A DNA stretch of 64,000 nt from the NCBI GenBank assembly GCA_965205915.1, contig OZ242191.1, positions 558,001-622,000 of the forward strand, given 5' to 3'. This DNA is from VXMO01 sp965205915. GTDB taxonomy: Bacteria; Chloroflexota; Dehalococcoidia; UBA6926. Below, in pieces: positions 24,998-33,656 of the stretch. The position numbers and the translations under genes were made by a program. The notes under the pieces were generated by a model. The model had not been told where the DNA came from. It worked only from the letters and a program-made list of their open reading frames with translations, and did no database searches. Every line of letters begins with the position of its first letter. The first letter of the stretch is position 1.

Positions 24998-25885
24998 CTA
25001 CTCCGGCTTGCGGGCAAGCACGTCGAGCTGGCGCGCGATATAGACCAGTTCCCCGCGTTCAACCTGCACATGACGCGCCGCGACCCACTCTCGAAGCGCA
25101 TCTACTGGAATCTCCGTGCCCTCCCGCAAGGACTCCCAAACAAAGTTGATGATATGGTGCAGAAAGTACGCCACATCGTGCCGATACGCGCCATCTTGGG
25201 GAACGACTTCCCAATCAGACGCCCCCTCCTCCACCAGTTCAAGACCGGCTTCCGGTAACGCTCGCACGAGGGACTGTCCCGCCCTGCTTCCGCCCGTCGG
25301 CAGCCTGTCCGGCGTCCGCCGCGCGTCCATCGTGGCGTGGTACGCGGCGATAACTCTCTTATCGAGATCCGCGTCAATTTGCGGCCCGAATACTGTCTCC
25401 CCGTCAAACGTGATGGGCAGGTACAGATACCCGCCGGGCTCAAGCACGTCAGAGGCTGCTCGAAGAAATGCCGGCACGTTGAGCAGATCGATCAAGGCCT
25501 GCGCAATCACCAGGTCGGCCCTGTTCCCAGCGTTGGCTTGGCGCTTCAGGTATCCGATCGCATCCTCGACGACAGTGTCTACTACGAACGCGCCGGGCTT
25601 TGCGTAGCCGCGATTCTCGTCCGCGACGCGCTGCGCCGCGGCAAGGCTCTCCGCATCGAGGTCCACCATGGTATAGCTCCCGATGCCTGTGACGAAATTA
25701 TCCAGCAGCCGGAGATACGTGCTGCCAACGCCCGCGCCCAGCTCAATGACGCGGAGAAACGGCATACCACGCCCGGCGGAATGGTCGTGCAGTCGGACAA
25801 GGACGGCCTCATTGAGAGCATCGTCATCCACGGGTGCTTTGGCCGTCAGATAGCGGACGGCGCTGTAACGATCAGGCTGCGGCAT
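24998..25885 (-). CDS. Class I SAM-dependent methyltransferase
   Basis: A 295-residue enzyme with motif I VIELGAGVGSTYLRLL (about 46-61), acidic strand-2 residue in MVDLDAESLAAAQRVADE, and motif IV region ADLVIAQALIDLLNVPAFLRAASDVLEPGGYLYLPITF. The C-terminal third (RRTPDRLPTGGSRAGQS) may shape the substrate pocket. It is the last gene of a five-gene operon and overlaps the glycosyltransferase end by 14 bp. Substrate is presumably the glycosylated product of the operon. Confidence 0.85.
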   Translation of the reverse strand: MPQPDRYSAVRYLTAKAPVDDDALNEAVLVRLHDHSAGRGMPFLRVIELGAGVGSTYLRLLDNFVTGIGSYTMVDLDAESLAAAQRVADENRGYAKPGAFVVDTVVEDAIGYLKRQANAGNRADLVIAQALIDLLNVPAFLRAASDVLEPGGYLYLPITFDGETVFGPQIDADLDKRVIAAYHATMDARRTPDRLPTGGSRAGQSLVRALPEAGLELVEEGASDWEVVPQDGAYRHDVAYFLHHIINFVWESLREGTEIPVDALREWVAARHVQVERGELVYIARQLDVLARKPE

Positions 25886-26963
25886 GGGCTTGCTCGACGA
25901 TTTCCAGCAGGAACTCTCGGACGGTGGTCATTGATTGTTCCCATGTTGGATGACGTGCGAATCTCTCTAGCGACGACGCGCCCATCTTTGCGAGTTGGTC
26001 GCGATCCGTCGCAAGGTCGCGTAGACGTATGGAGAGTTCCGGCGCAGACCCTATCGGGATCAGGAAACCGTCCCTGCGGTTTGTTATGATCTCATGCGCC
26101 GCCCCGGAGTCCGTTGCGATCGCCGGCAGCCCAAACGCCATCCCTTCCAGGTACACGATGCCGAAACCCTCGTAGGAGGACGGCACGGCGAGAACGTGCG
26201 CTGCCGCAAGATGTTCGCGTAGCGCATCATCCAGCGCCGGTCCGTGAAACGTCACGCGATCATCCAGGCCAAGCTGCTCAACCTGCCGCTGCGTTCGCTT
26301 GGCGTACTCCGGCTCCACCTCAAGGCCGCCTACAACGTCCAGCCGCATGGGTGTATTTCCAACCAGGGTCATCGCCTCAAGCAGCACATGCAGTTGTTTA
26401 CGTTCGATGACGTTGCCGAGGAAGAGAATTCTCAGGGGGCCGTTAGCCATCGCCCGTGTGTTGATGTCGGTTTCCGTAATGCCGGAATGAAATCGATCTC
26501 CCGCGGGAACCGCCACGACATGCGGTTTGCCGTCGCCGATCTGCTTATGAACCACGTCACGCGTCGTTTCGCTATTGAACACGAACCCATCGACAGATCG
26601 CAGATAGCTGCGCTCAATGACTCCGTACGCGCGATTCTTCCACCTTGCCCTCAACTCGCTTAGGCGAAGATGGTGAACGATGGAGATAATCGGCCAGCGC
26701 CCGCGAACCGCGCGATTCACGCGGAACAGCGATGGATGATTCAACTCATCCTGCAACATCACATCGACGTCGGCTGCCATCAACTCCCGACGCAGCCGGC
26801 GAGACAACCCGTCCGCCAGGTGGCGGCCATAATTCCGCCAGGGAATGCCGATAACATGAACCTCGTCACCCGCCGCCTTTAGGCACTCAACCAGCTTGCG
26901 GTCATACAGAAAGCCGCCGGACAGGTTGTCCAGGCTGCCATAGATGACGAGGCCGACCCTCAA
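25872..26963 (-). CDS. Glycosyltransferase family 4 (GT-B fold)
   Basis: Transfers a nucleotide-activated sugar to an unknown acceptor. Start chosen at TTG 26963, which overlaps the stop of the PTPS-like gene (TTGA); a GTG at 26993 lies inside that gene. The 363-residue product has RVGLVIYGSLDNLSGGFLYDRKLVE at the N terminus and the GT4 donor site LAVPSSYEGFGIVYLEGMAFGLPAIATDSGAAHEI near residue 255-290. There is no membrane segment. Coupling to the pterin-like genes suggests a small-molecule rather than polysaccharide acceptor. Confidence 0.88.
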   Translation of the reverse strand: MRVGLVIYGSLDNLSGGFLYDRKLVECLKAAGDEVHVIGIPWRNYGRHLADGLSRRLRRELMAADVDVMLQDELNHPSLFRVNRAVRGRWPIISIVHHLRLSELRARWKNRAYGVIERSYLRSVDGFVFNSETTRDVVHKQIGDGKPHVVAVPAGDRFHSGITETDINTRAMANGPLRILFLGNVIERKQLHVLLEAMTLVGNTPMRLDVVGGLEVEPEYAKRTQRQVEQLGLDDRVTFHGPALDDALREHLAAAHVLAVPSSYEGFGIVYLEGMAFGLPAIATDSGAAHEIITNRRDGFLIPIGSAPELSIRLRDLATDRDQLAKMGASSLERFARHPTWEQSMTTVREFLLEIVEQAHAAA

Positions 26964-27343
26964 GCCGAGAACTCCCTGCGGTAGGACGCCCACGCCTCAT
27001 CGTCCTCCCAAACGCGCACGGCCAGGGCGGTCAGCGAGTCCGTGGAAATGCGCGCGGTTATGAACTCCCAGAGGATGCGCGCAAAGTGCTCGACGCTTGG
27101 ATTCAATCCCTCAAACTCGGGGAACTCGTTGAGTGTGCTGCCCGCATAGCGCTCTTCGGCATCTTCAAGGGCCGCGCGCACGGCAGTGATGTCAACAAGA
27201 AATCCGTGCTCGTCCAGCGCCGGCCCCTCCAGGATCGCCTCCACAACATAGTTGTGATCGTTCCGCTCATTCTCGGGGCCAAAGTCGCCGCCGACGAGAT
27301 AGTGCCAAGCCCGGAATGCCAGGTTCACCGAGACCGTATACAT
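26960..27343 (-). CDS. 6-pyruvoyltetrahydropterin synthase/QueD-like protein, altered zinc site
   Basis: ATG 27343 has GGAGG upstream; a GTG at 27373 is less likely. The 127-residue product keeps the PTPS/QueD fold signature (FRAWHYLVGGDFGPEN; NYVVEAILEGPALDEHGFLVDITAVRAAL; NPSVEHFARILWEFI). QueD/PTPS enzymes use three zinc histidines and a nearby Cys, usually C-x3-HGH. Here His14 and His30 are kept, but the middle His is Asn28 (NDHNY) and the Cys is absent. So it is probably not a canonical QueD and may catalyse a different step. Confidence 0.8.
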   Translation of the reverse strand: MYTVSVNLAFRAWHYLVGGDFGPENERNDHNYVVEAILEGPALDEHGFLVDITAVRAALEDAEERYAGSTLNEFPEFEGLNPSVEHFARILWEFITARISTDSLTALAVRVWEDDEAWASYRREFSA

Positions 27344-27375
27344 CTCTCCTCCGTCCGCATTGGCGAATCTCACCC

Positions 27376-28413
27376 CTATTGGGGAGTGGGCCAGGCGCTA
27401 TCGTACGTCAACAGCGCCTGTATCGCCTGCTCCGGGTTCTCGTCCAGTAGCCTGTAGGCCGCCGGGGCGTCCTCAACGGGAAAACGGTGAGTGACAAATT
27501 GTGATGGCCGAACCCGCTCAATCATTCGCCACGCCGTCCCAAATCGACGCTGTTTATCCCATCGACCGCTGAGTTCCGGCGCAATAGTTGTCACCTGGCT
27601 GCTGATCAGGCGGATGCGGCTGCGATGGAAACTGCCCCCCAGGTCAATCGGCGCGCGCTTCGTGCCATACCACGATCCGATGACGATGCGTCCGCCGTAG
27701 CCCGTGGCCGCAATCGCAGTGTCCAACGCCTCCGGCCTGCCGGACAGTTCACAGACAAGATCCGCCCCATGCCCGCCGAATACCGACACAATATCGTCCA
27801 TAACACCGGGCGCTGTGGGGTCAAGCGCCGCCATTGCTCCGAGGCGCCGTGATGCCTCACGACGTGATTCCAATATGTCCAATGTCACGAGCGCGCCGAG
27901 CGGCATCTGAGTTAGCAGGGATGTCGTGAGTAGTCCGATCACGCCCTGCCCGATGACCAGCACGTTCTCACCCACGAGCGGCGCGCCGTCCATGGCGAAA
28001 TTGACCGCCGTCTCCATTGAGGGCAGCATGGCCGCGTCCTCATAAGAGACGCCTATTGGAATGTCCATTAACGCTTCGGGTTCTGCCTCAAACAGCGAGG
28101 CGTGTGGATTGAAAGCAAATACGCGCCGACCACGCAAGTGGGCGTCCACGCCATATCCGGTCTCAACTACATCTCCGGCCGCCGCATATCCAAACCGAAG
28201 CGGAAATGCCAGGCTACCCGCAAGCGCGGCAATCGACTCGTCGGCGGCCATCTCTGAGGGGGCCTGTCCCCGGTACACCAGCAGTTCGGTGCCCGCGCTG
28301 ATTGCGGACACGCGGGTCTGAACGAGAACACGACCCGGCCCCGCGCCGCTCAACTCCTCGTGTTGAACCTCAACGCGCCGCGGCGCGACAAACGTGACTA
28401 CGCTGCTCTTCAA
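27376..28413 (-). CDS. BchC-like medium-chain dehydrogenase/reductase
   Basis: TTG 28413 overlaps the stop of the upstream gene as TTGA and is preferred over a GTG at 28440. The 345-residue product has SAISAGTELLVYRGQAPSEM and FGYAAAGDVVETG in the catalytic half, a Rossmann motif VIGQGVIGLL at about 160, and RIVIGSWYGTKRAPIDLGG. The four structural-zinc Cys residues of classical alcohol dehydrogenases are missing. This resembles the BchC/threonine-dehydrogenase-like MDR group. It likely oxidises or reduces the operon's intermediate. Confidence 0.82.
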   Translation of the reverse strand: MKSSVVTFVAPRRVEVQHEELSGAGPGRVLVQTRVSAISAGTELLVYRGQAPSEMAADESIAALAGSLAFPLRFGYAAAGDVVETGYGVDAHLRGRRVFAFNPHASLFEAEPEALMDIPIGVSYEDAAMLPSMETAVNFAMDGAPLVGENVLVIGQGVIGLLTTSLLTQMPLGALVTLDILESRREASRRLGAMAALDPTAPGVMDDIVSVFGGHGADLVCELSGRPEALDTAIAATGYGGRIVIGSWYGTKRAPIDLGGSFHRSRIRLISSQVTTIAPELSGRWDKQRRFGTAWRMIERVRPSQFVTHRFPVEDAPAAYRLLDENPEQAIQALLTYDSAWPTPQ

Positions 28414-29750
28414 TCCTGAGACCAATCCGGCCTGCCCCACACGATGAGGTCATCGCCCGCCCGCTTGTTGCCCAACCGTTGGAGGCGGGGAAATGGAGCG
28501 CCGCTCATGCCGTTTGCACCCGCGACGGCGTGTAGCCCTCCGACAAGCATCGGCGCAATCGTAATGACAACGTGATCAACAAACCTCGCCGCCATCAACT
28601 CCGTGATGACGCGCGCGCCACCCTCAACCATGAGGCTCCGTACGCCATCCTCAAAGAGAGTCGCCATCAAGGCGTCAAGATCAACCAGACCATCTTTCGC
28701 CCGCGCCGGAAGCCGCAAGACACGCGCGCCCGCCGCCTCAAGTTCAAGCTGCCGCTCCGCCGGCGCATCGTAGCGAGTGGCGAACCACGGCATCGTCCGG
28801 TAGCTCTCAAGTAGTGTCGCGTTCAACGGGCAGCGAAGGCGGCTATCCAGAACGATGGGCTGCGGATCCTTGCCGTCCGCCAACCGAACCGTCAGTCGTG
28901 GATCATCCGCAATGACAGTGCCGATGCCGACAAGAATGGCATCGTTGGACGAACGCAACAGGTGCGTCATCTCCGCCGCCTTTGACCCGCTCAAGCTGAT
29001 GGGCTTGGAATCAGCCCGTGCAATGGACCCGTCAAGGCTCTGTGCATAGGTCAGCGTCACGAACGGTCGGTGATTGGCCTCTGCAATCGCGCGTTTCTCC
29101 GTCGCCGGAACGAACGGACTGGAAATGGCCTCTTCGTCCGGCGCCTCAATCTCCAGCATATGGCCCATCCGCTCAACTTTGGCGGTCAGATAATCGAGAT
29201 TCTGCGCCGTCACGGGGCCGGGAACGGGCACACGGCTCGCCACGTTCACGCCCAGCTCACGAATTTTTTCAACCTTGGTTGGGTTGTTGGTCATCAACCG
29301 AATCGACTGCACACCAAGATTCTCCAGGATGAGCGCTGCCATCCTGTACTCGCGCTCATCTGCCTGGTGGCCCAGGAGCAAATTGGCATCGACTGTATCG
29401 AGACCTTGATCTTGCAAGTTGTACGCGCGGAGCTTGTCCAACAGGCCAATTCCACGTCCCTCTTGCCGCAGGTAGATGATGACGCCCGCGCCTTCTCGCG
29501 CCACCGCCTCGATGGCCGCGTCAAGCTGCGCCGCGCAGTCGCAGCGTTGGGAGCCCAGCACCTCTCCTGTAAGGCACTCGGAATGGACGCGTGTCAGGAC
29601 ATCCTCACGCCCCGAAATATCGCCGATGATGAGGGCCAGATGCTCCTTGTCGTCGTTCGTATTCGTGAAGTAATCGAGCCTGAACTCACCGTGAGCCGTC
29701 GGAATCCGCGCCGACACGCTGCGATCGATAGAAGTTGGGTGTAAAGGCAT
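28410..29750 (-). CDS. GTP cyclohydrolase II fused to RibD-type pyrimidine reductase
   Basis: Residues about 10-205 are GTP cyclohydrolase II, with zinc cysteines C59, C70 and C72 (HSECLTGEVLGSQRCDC) and the GTP-site block YLRQEGRGIGLLDKLRAYNLQDQGLDT intact. Residues about 225-446 are a RibD C-terminal reductase (RPFVTLTYAQSLDGSIAR; VGIGTVIADDPRLTVR; MVEGGARVITEL). The domains would turn GTP into the ribosylaminopyrimidine and reduce its sugar. The RibD deaminase and RibB are absent here. First gene of a five-gene operon without other riboflavin genes. Confidence 0.92.
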   Translation of the reverse strand: MPLHPTSIDRSVSARIPTAHGEFRLDYFTNTNDDKEHLALIIGDISGREDVLTRVHSECLTGEVLGSQRCDCAAQLDAAIEAVAREGAGVIIYLRQEGRGIGLLDKLRAYNLQDQGLDTVDANLLLGHQADEREYRMAALILENLGVQSIRLMTNNPTKVEKIRELGVNVASRVPVPGPVTAQNLDYLTAKVERMGHMLEIEAPDEEAISSPFVPATEKRAIAEANHRPFVTLTYAQSLDGSIARADSKPISLSGSKAAEMTHLLRSSNDAILVGIGTVIADDPRLTVRLADGKDPQPIVLDSRLRCPLNATLLESYRTMPWFATRYDAPAERQLELEAAGARVLRLPARAKDGLVDLDALMATLFEDGVRSLMVEGGARVITELMAARFVDHVVITIAPMLVGGLHAVAGANGMSGAPFPRLQRLGNKRAGDDLIVWGRPDWSQD

Positions 29751-29823
29751 GTTTCTGTTGGTCCTGAATCTCCTGCAAATAGTCGTGCTTGGCCTGACGG
29801 CGGCTCAGCGCAAACGACACCAT

Positions 29824-29850
29824 GATTGTTATCGGAGGCGTTTTTGTCAA
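29824..29850 (-). promoter_or_regulatory. Candidate promoter of the GTP-derived metabolite operon
   Basis: On the minus strand a consensus -35 TTGACA (29845-29850) lies in the 109-bp gap between recN and the GTP cyclohydrolase II gene. About 17 bases further is a weak -10 (AACAAT or AATCAT). The -35 is perfect but the -10 is not. No FMN riboswitch-like sequence is seen in the gap. Confidence 0.45.
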
Positions 29851-29859
29851 TGCGCGCCC

Positions 29860-31656
29860 CTACCCCGCCGCCTCCAGAAGCCGCAATGTCACCCCGGACT
29901 CCCGCTCAGCATCGTATCCATGGGCGGCATCCAGCAATTCCCCCATGCTTTGTCGCCCCGCCGGGGAATTGGAGCCGATCATCTTCGATAACTCCTGAAT
30001 CCGTGAGTCATGATTGTCCAGTTTCTCAACTCTCGCAAGGGTCCGCCCTCTCTCCGTCCGTTTGAACACACGCATGTGATGGTCGGCATGCGCAGCGACC
30101 TGGGGCAGGTGCGTCACGCAGACGACCTGCTGTCGGCGGGCAAGGTCGGCGAGCTTGCTACCGATTGTCCCCCCCACGTGGCCGCCGACGCCAACGTCAA
30201 TCTCGTCCAGAACCAGGCTGCGAACGTCGGCGTGGGCGAGAACCGTCTTGATGGCCAGCGTGACGCGGGCCATCTCGCCACCGGAGGCAATCCTGGACAG
30301 CGGACGCGGCGGCTCGCCCTCGTTCGGCGCAATCAGAATTTCGACTTCGTCGCAGCCCGACTCATCGCATAAGGTGAGAGCGTCGGCGAAGTCTTGGGTT
30401 TCTTCCATGACAGAGCTTGGGGGGACGCCCTCCAACTTTGAGCACACCTGGACAACGACTCGCGTTCCGGCGAGCGCAAGAGTCTCAATCTCAATCTCCA
30501 ACGCGCGGCTGAGCCGAGCGCCAGCGGCTCTACGCGCTCCGGAGAGTGACCGAGCCCGTTCCATCACCTCGCCATTGAGGCGGCTCTCACGCACAACCAA
30601 CTCCTCGACTTGCTCTGACGCTTTCTCCAAGCCCGCCAGTTCTTGCTCCGCTTCCTCACCCCACGTGATGACATTCTCCAGGGTCTCGCCATGTTTGCGC
30701 TTGAGGTCGTCAAGAGCCGCGATACGTTCCTCAACGGTATCCAGCCGATTCGGGTCCGTTTCCAGAGTCTCCGCATAGCGGCTCAGCGAAAGGGCCATGT
30801 CCTGCGCCTGCTCGGCAAGCGCCTCAGCCGCTTCCCATGTGGGACGGAGATCGGCGTCCAGTTCAGCGGCGTCGCGCATGTTTTGTGCGGTTTCAGCCAG
30901 AGCGTCCACCGCCCCCGTGTCGCCACGTGGAGGATCAATCAGCAACCCTCGTGACGCGCCAGCTAGCAATCCGAGTTGCTCGGCATGAGCAAGCCGCGAC
31001 CGTTCGCGTTGCAAGGCATCGTCCTCTCCGGGGACGGGGGCAATTTCGCGAAATGCGCGCAACTCGTGCTCAAGCGCGTCTCGACGGGCGGCCACCTCGG
31101 CGTCCTTGCGCCTTAGCTTGCCCAATTCGGCTCGAATTCGCCGCAGCTGCCTGACAGTTTCTGCAACGCGCTCCCGAGTCTCTTCCAAATCACCGTAACG
31201 ATCGAGGATATCGCGCTGTTCGCCGGGGCGCAGAAGCGAGAGCGTTTGGCGCTGACCATGCGCTTCCGCGAGGCGCCGTCCGGTTTCTTGCAATACCTTT
31301 AAGGCAACCTTGCGACCGTTGACCGTGCATTCGGTGCGCCCGTCCTTGCTGATTTCCCGCGTCATGCGCAATGACAACCCGGGCTCGGAATCCTTGACGG
31401 CAATCTTTCGTAGTAGTTCAGGCGGCAGCAGTATGTCGTCAGCATCCAATTCAAAGACCGCCTCGACCCTTGCCGTCTCGGCCCCGGAGCGCAACAGCAA
31501 GGCGTCCGCCTTCGCTCCCAGCGCGAGTGAAATGCAATCTACGATGATTGATTTTCCCGCGCCCGTCTCGCCGGTTAGAACCGTGAAACCGGCCTCGAAC
31601 GGGATATCCAGCCGGTCAATGACGCCGATATTTTTGATTGTCAGTTGCCGCAGCAT
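29860..31656 (-). CDS. recN: DNA repair protein RecN
   Basis: SMC-like ATPase acting in double-strand break repair. The 598-residue protein has MLRQLTIKNIGVIDRLDIPFEAGFTVL and Walker A GETGAGKSIIVD at about 31-42, a long coiled-coil centre (Leu/Glu/Arg-rich, residues about 170-370), then the ABC signature region and Walker B VLDEIDVGVGGHVGGTIG, and a D-loop/His switch VCVTHLPQVAAHADHH. Full length and intact. Lies upstream of the GTP cyclohydrolase II operon. Confidence 0.96.
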   Translation of the reverse strand: MLRQLTIKNIGVIDRLDIPFEAGFTVLTGETGAGKSIIVDCISLALGAKADALLLRSGAETARVEAVFELDADDILLPPELLRKIAVKDSEPGLSLRMTREISKDGRTECTVNGRKVALKVLQETGRRLAEAHGQRQTLSLLRPGEQRDILDRYGDLEETRERVAETVRQLRRIRAELGKLRRKDAEVAARRDALEHELRAFREIAPVPGEDDALQRERSRLAHAEQLGLLAGASRGLLIDPPRGDTGAVDALAETAQNMRDAAELDADLRPTWEAAEALAEQAQDMALSLSRYAETLETDPNRLDTVEERIAALDDLKRKHGETLENVITWGEEAEQELAGLEKASEQVEELVVRESRLNGEVMERARSLSGARRAAGARLSRALEIEIETLALAGTRVVVQVCSKLEGVPPSSVMEETQDFADALTLCDESGCDEVEILIAPNEGEPPRPLSRIASGGEMARVTLAIKTVLAHADVRSLVLDEIDVGVGGHVGGTIGSKLADLARRQQVVCVTHLPQVAAHADHHMRVFKRTERGRTLARVEKLDNHDSRIQELSKMIGSNSPAGRQSMGELLDAAHGYDAERESGVTLRLLEAAG

Positions 31657-31790
31657 CGCGCGTGCTCCTTCTCCTACCCAGAGGCAAGGTAGCAGAACGC
31701 GCGTTCGTGGTCAATAGATAGGAAACTTTGTGAAAAGAGTAACGAACGAGCGACGTTATTCTGCAAAAAGGGTGGCTTTTTGCGCGATTT

Positions 31791-32891
31791 CTAGAAGGTG
31801 ATGAGCGCCCGGCCCACGATTTCTCCCCGGCCAAGCGCCGCGTAGGCGTCATTCACCTCATCCAGGCTGTAGCGGCGGGTGATGATGCGGGGGCTGACGT
31901 CGATGACGCCGCGTTCCACGAGGCTCAGGATCTGCGGCATGTCCGTGCCGGCACGCGCGCCGTATGATCCTATGATTTTCACGCCGCGCCGCACGATGCG
32001 AGTGATCTCCAGCGGCACGGTCTCCCCCGCCGATGCGATGCCAATCATCACGACGCGTCCGCCATCCGCCACGGACCGGAACGCCTGCTGCACCGTGCCC
32101 GGCCTGCCGAGCGCCTCGAACGCGGCATCCACTCCCCGCCCGCCCGTGATCTCCATAATCTGCTCCGGCGCGTCCTCGTGGGAGGCGTTCACGGTGTGGG
32201 TTGCTCCGAACGACCGCGCTAGTTCCAGCTTGTCGTCATCCAGATCGACGGCGATGAGCGGTGACGCGCCGACGGCCGCCGCAATTTGCACAACGTTTGT
32301 GCCAACTCCTCCGACCGCGAACACCGCCGCGCTCTCTCCCATGCGCAGCTCGGCCTGGTAGCGGACCGCGCCATAGGCGGTGAACACACTGCAACCGATG
32401 ATCGCCGACTCTTCCAGCGAGAGACCGTCAGGCAGGCGGAAGACGGATGTGGCCGGCGTGACGGCATATTCGGCCAACGCGCCCATGCTGTACATCCACA
32501 CCGGAGAGCCGTCAGGTCGCGCGAGGCGCGATGTTCCGTCGTAGAGTTGCCCTTTGAGGCGGTTGTAGGCGAAGAAGGTCTCACACATGTCGTCCCTGCC
32601 GCGTCGGCAGAACGAGCAATCGCCGCACGGCATGATGAAGCTGCACACGACGCGATCCCCGACGGAAACGTTCGTCACACCGTCGCCGATGGCCTCCACC
32701 GTGCCGGACGTTTCATGGCCCAGGACGCACGGCGTCGGAAACGCCACCTCTCCGCGCATGACGTGTAAATCCGTATGGCAGACGCCCGTCGCGGCAATAC
32801 GCAACAGCACCTCACCGGCTTGTGGCGAGGGCGTCGGCAGGTCTTCCACCGTCATCGGCGCATTGATCGCATTCAGCACGGCTGTTTTCAT
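31791..32891 (-). CDS. Zinc-dependent alcohol dehydrogenase family protein
   Basis: Medium-chain dehydrogenase of 366 residues, oxidising alcohols or reducing aldehydes with NAD(P). Catalytic zinc ligands are visible in GVCHTDLHVMRGEV and LGHETSGTV; the structural zinc lobe CGDCSFCRRGRDDMC is complete; the nucleotide motif is VFAVGGVGTNVVQIAAA. Closest in style to the class of Zn-ADH acting on hydroxymethyl or mycothiol/glutathione adducts, but substrate is unknown. Monocistronic by spacing. Confidence 0.9.
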   Translation of the reverse strand: MKTAVLNAINAPMTVEDLPTPSPQAGEVLLRIAATGVCHTDLHVMRGEVAFPTPCVLGHETSGTVEAIGDGVTNVSVGDRVVCSFIMPCGDCSFCRRGRDDMCETFFAYNRLKGQLYDGTSRLARPDGSPVWMYSMGALAEYAVTPATSVFRLPDGLSLEESAIIGCSVFTAYGAVRYQAELRMGESAAVFAVGGVGTNVVQIAAAVGASPLIAVDLDDDKLELARSFGATHTVNASHEDAPEQIMEITGGRGVDAAFEALGRPGTVQQAFRSVADGGRVVMIGIASAGETVPLEITRIVRRGVKIIGSYGARAGTDMPQILSLVERGVIDVSPRIITRRYSLDEVNDAYAALGRGEIVGRALITF

Positions 32892-33224
32892 TCATGGCCT
32901 CCACATTCACTCGTCATTCCGGCAAAGGCCGGAAGCTGAATTTACGTTTGAAGCGCAACACCTGATTATCGAACATCTCTGCGAGTAAGGACGGCTGCGC
33001 CATCCGGCGATGCATCACTGACCCCCCTCGCATCATCCGCGTTCTATCCATTTTGGACCGGATACGGAGGGTTGTGCAAAGGCCTTCGAAAGCGGGGATC
33101 CTGGCATGGGAGCGCCTCCGGCCATCGTAACGCTCATCGACCATGAACTGAGGAGAAAGCGACGCAAATCCCAGCCGAATCGGGTACGCTGTGAACGGTT
33201 CGGACGCTCTATCCGGAGGCTCAC
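32892..33224. other. Intergenic stretch with one degenerate REP palindrome
   Basis: Holds ATTCCGGCAAAGGCCGGAAG at 32916-32935, a degenerate dispersed palindrome in the orientation of the copy at 2071. Nothing else is recognisable up to the GGAGG ribosome binding site of the next small gene. Confidence 0.5.
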
Positions 33225-33476
33225 ATGTATCGCATCACGATTTCGACAAAGGAACACGGAACGATCCTGGATCAGGATCTGATGGGCTTTGTGCTGATCC
33301 GCAAGATGTTGTGCGAACACGAAGATCCCACCCATGAACCGCTGATGAGCATGGAATCACGCGGCGTCAACGGCTATGAGCAGATCGGGCTCCTGGAATG
33401 GGCAAAGGCCGTCACGACGTCCGACATGGTAGCGGACATGGAAGAGGGCCCGGGTTTGGCGGATTATCCGAACTGA
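33225..33476 (+). CDS. Hypothetical small protein (83 aa)
   Basis: ATG 33225 with CCGGAGG seven bases upstream. The 83-residue product is acidic overall (DMVADMEEGPGLADYPN at the end), with MYRITISTKEHGTILDQDL at the start. There is no signal peptide or membrane helix and no recognised family. It is isolated: 333 bp from the dehydrogenase and 180 bp before the toxin-antitoxin pair. A run of ten G residues follows within 15 bp of its stop. Confidence 0.55.
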   Translation: MYRITISTKEHGTILDQDLMGFVLIRKMLCEHEDPTHEPLMSMESRGVNGYEQIGLLEWAKAVTTSDMVADMEEGPGLADYPN

Positions 33477-33620
33477 TGCCGGCGGGGGGGGGGGCGTATG
33501 GTAGCGGTTGGCCCGGGATAGCGGTTTCGAGGGGGCAACCAAGTTAGGCTCGGAGCGGCTGATTTCCACTCCGGTCGAGTTGACTCCGGGACGACGCCTG
33601 CCCGCCACATATCCAGCCCG

Positions 33621-33650
33621 TTGCCATAGATTCCTTAGAGGGAATATAAT
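33621..33650 (+). promoter_or_regulatory. Promoter of the HigBA-like operon with internal inverted repeat
   Basis: TTGCCA (33621-33626), an 18-bp spacer and a perfect TATAAT (33645-33650). The predicted start is at about 33657, exactly the GTG of the toxin gene, so the mRNA is probably leaderless. ATTCC-N6-GGAAT at 33630-33645 lies in the spacer and is a candidate operator for the antitoxin. Confidence 0.72.
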
Positions 33651-33656
33651 AGGGCC

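Noticed and set aside
29751..29859. FMN riboswitch before the GTP cyclohydrolase II fusion
   Set aside because: Gap is 109 bp and lacks the conserved RFN elements.
33477..33620. tRNA-like sequence between the small hypothetical gene and the HigBA promoter
   Set aside because: GGTCGAGTTGACTCCGGGAC superficially resembles a T-arm, but no acceptor or anticodon arm can be paired with it.
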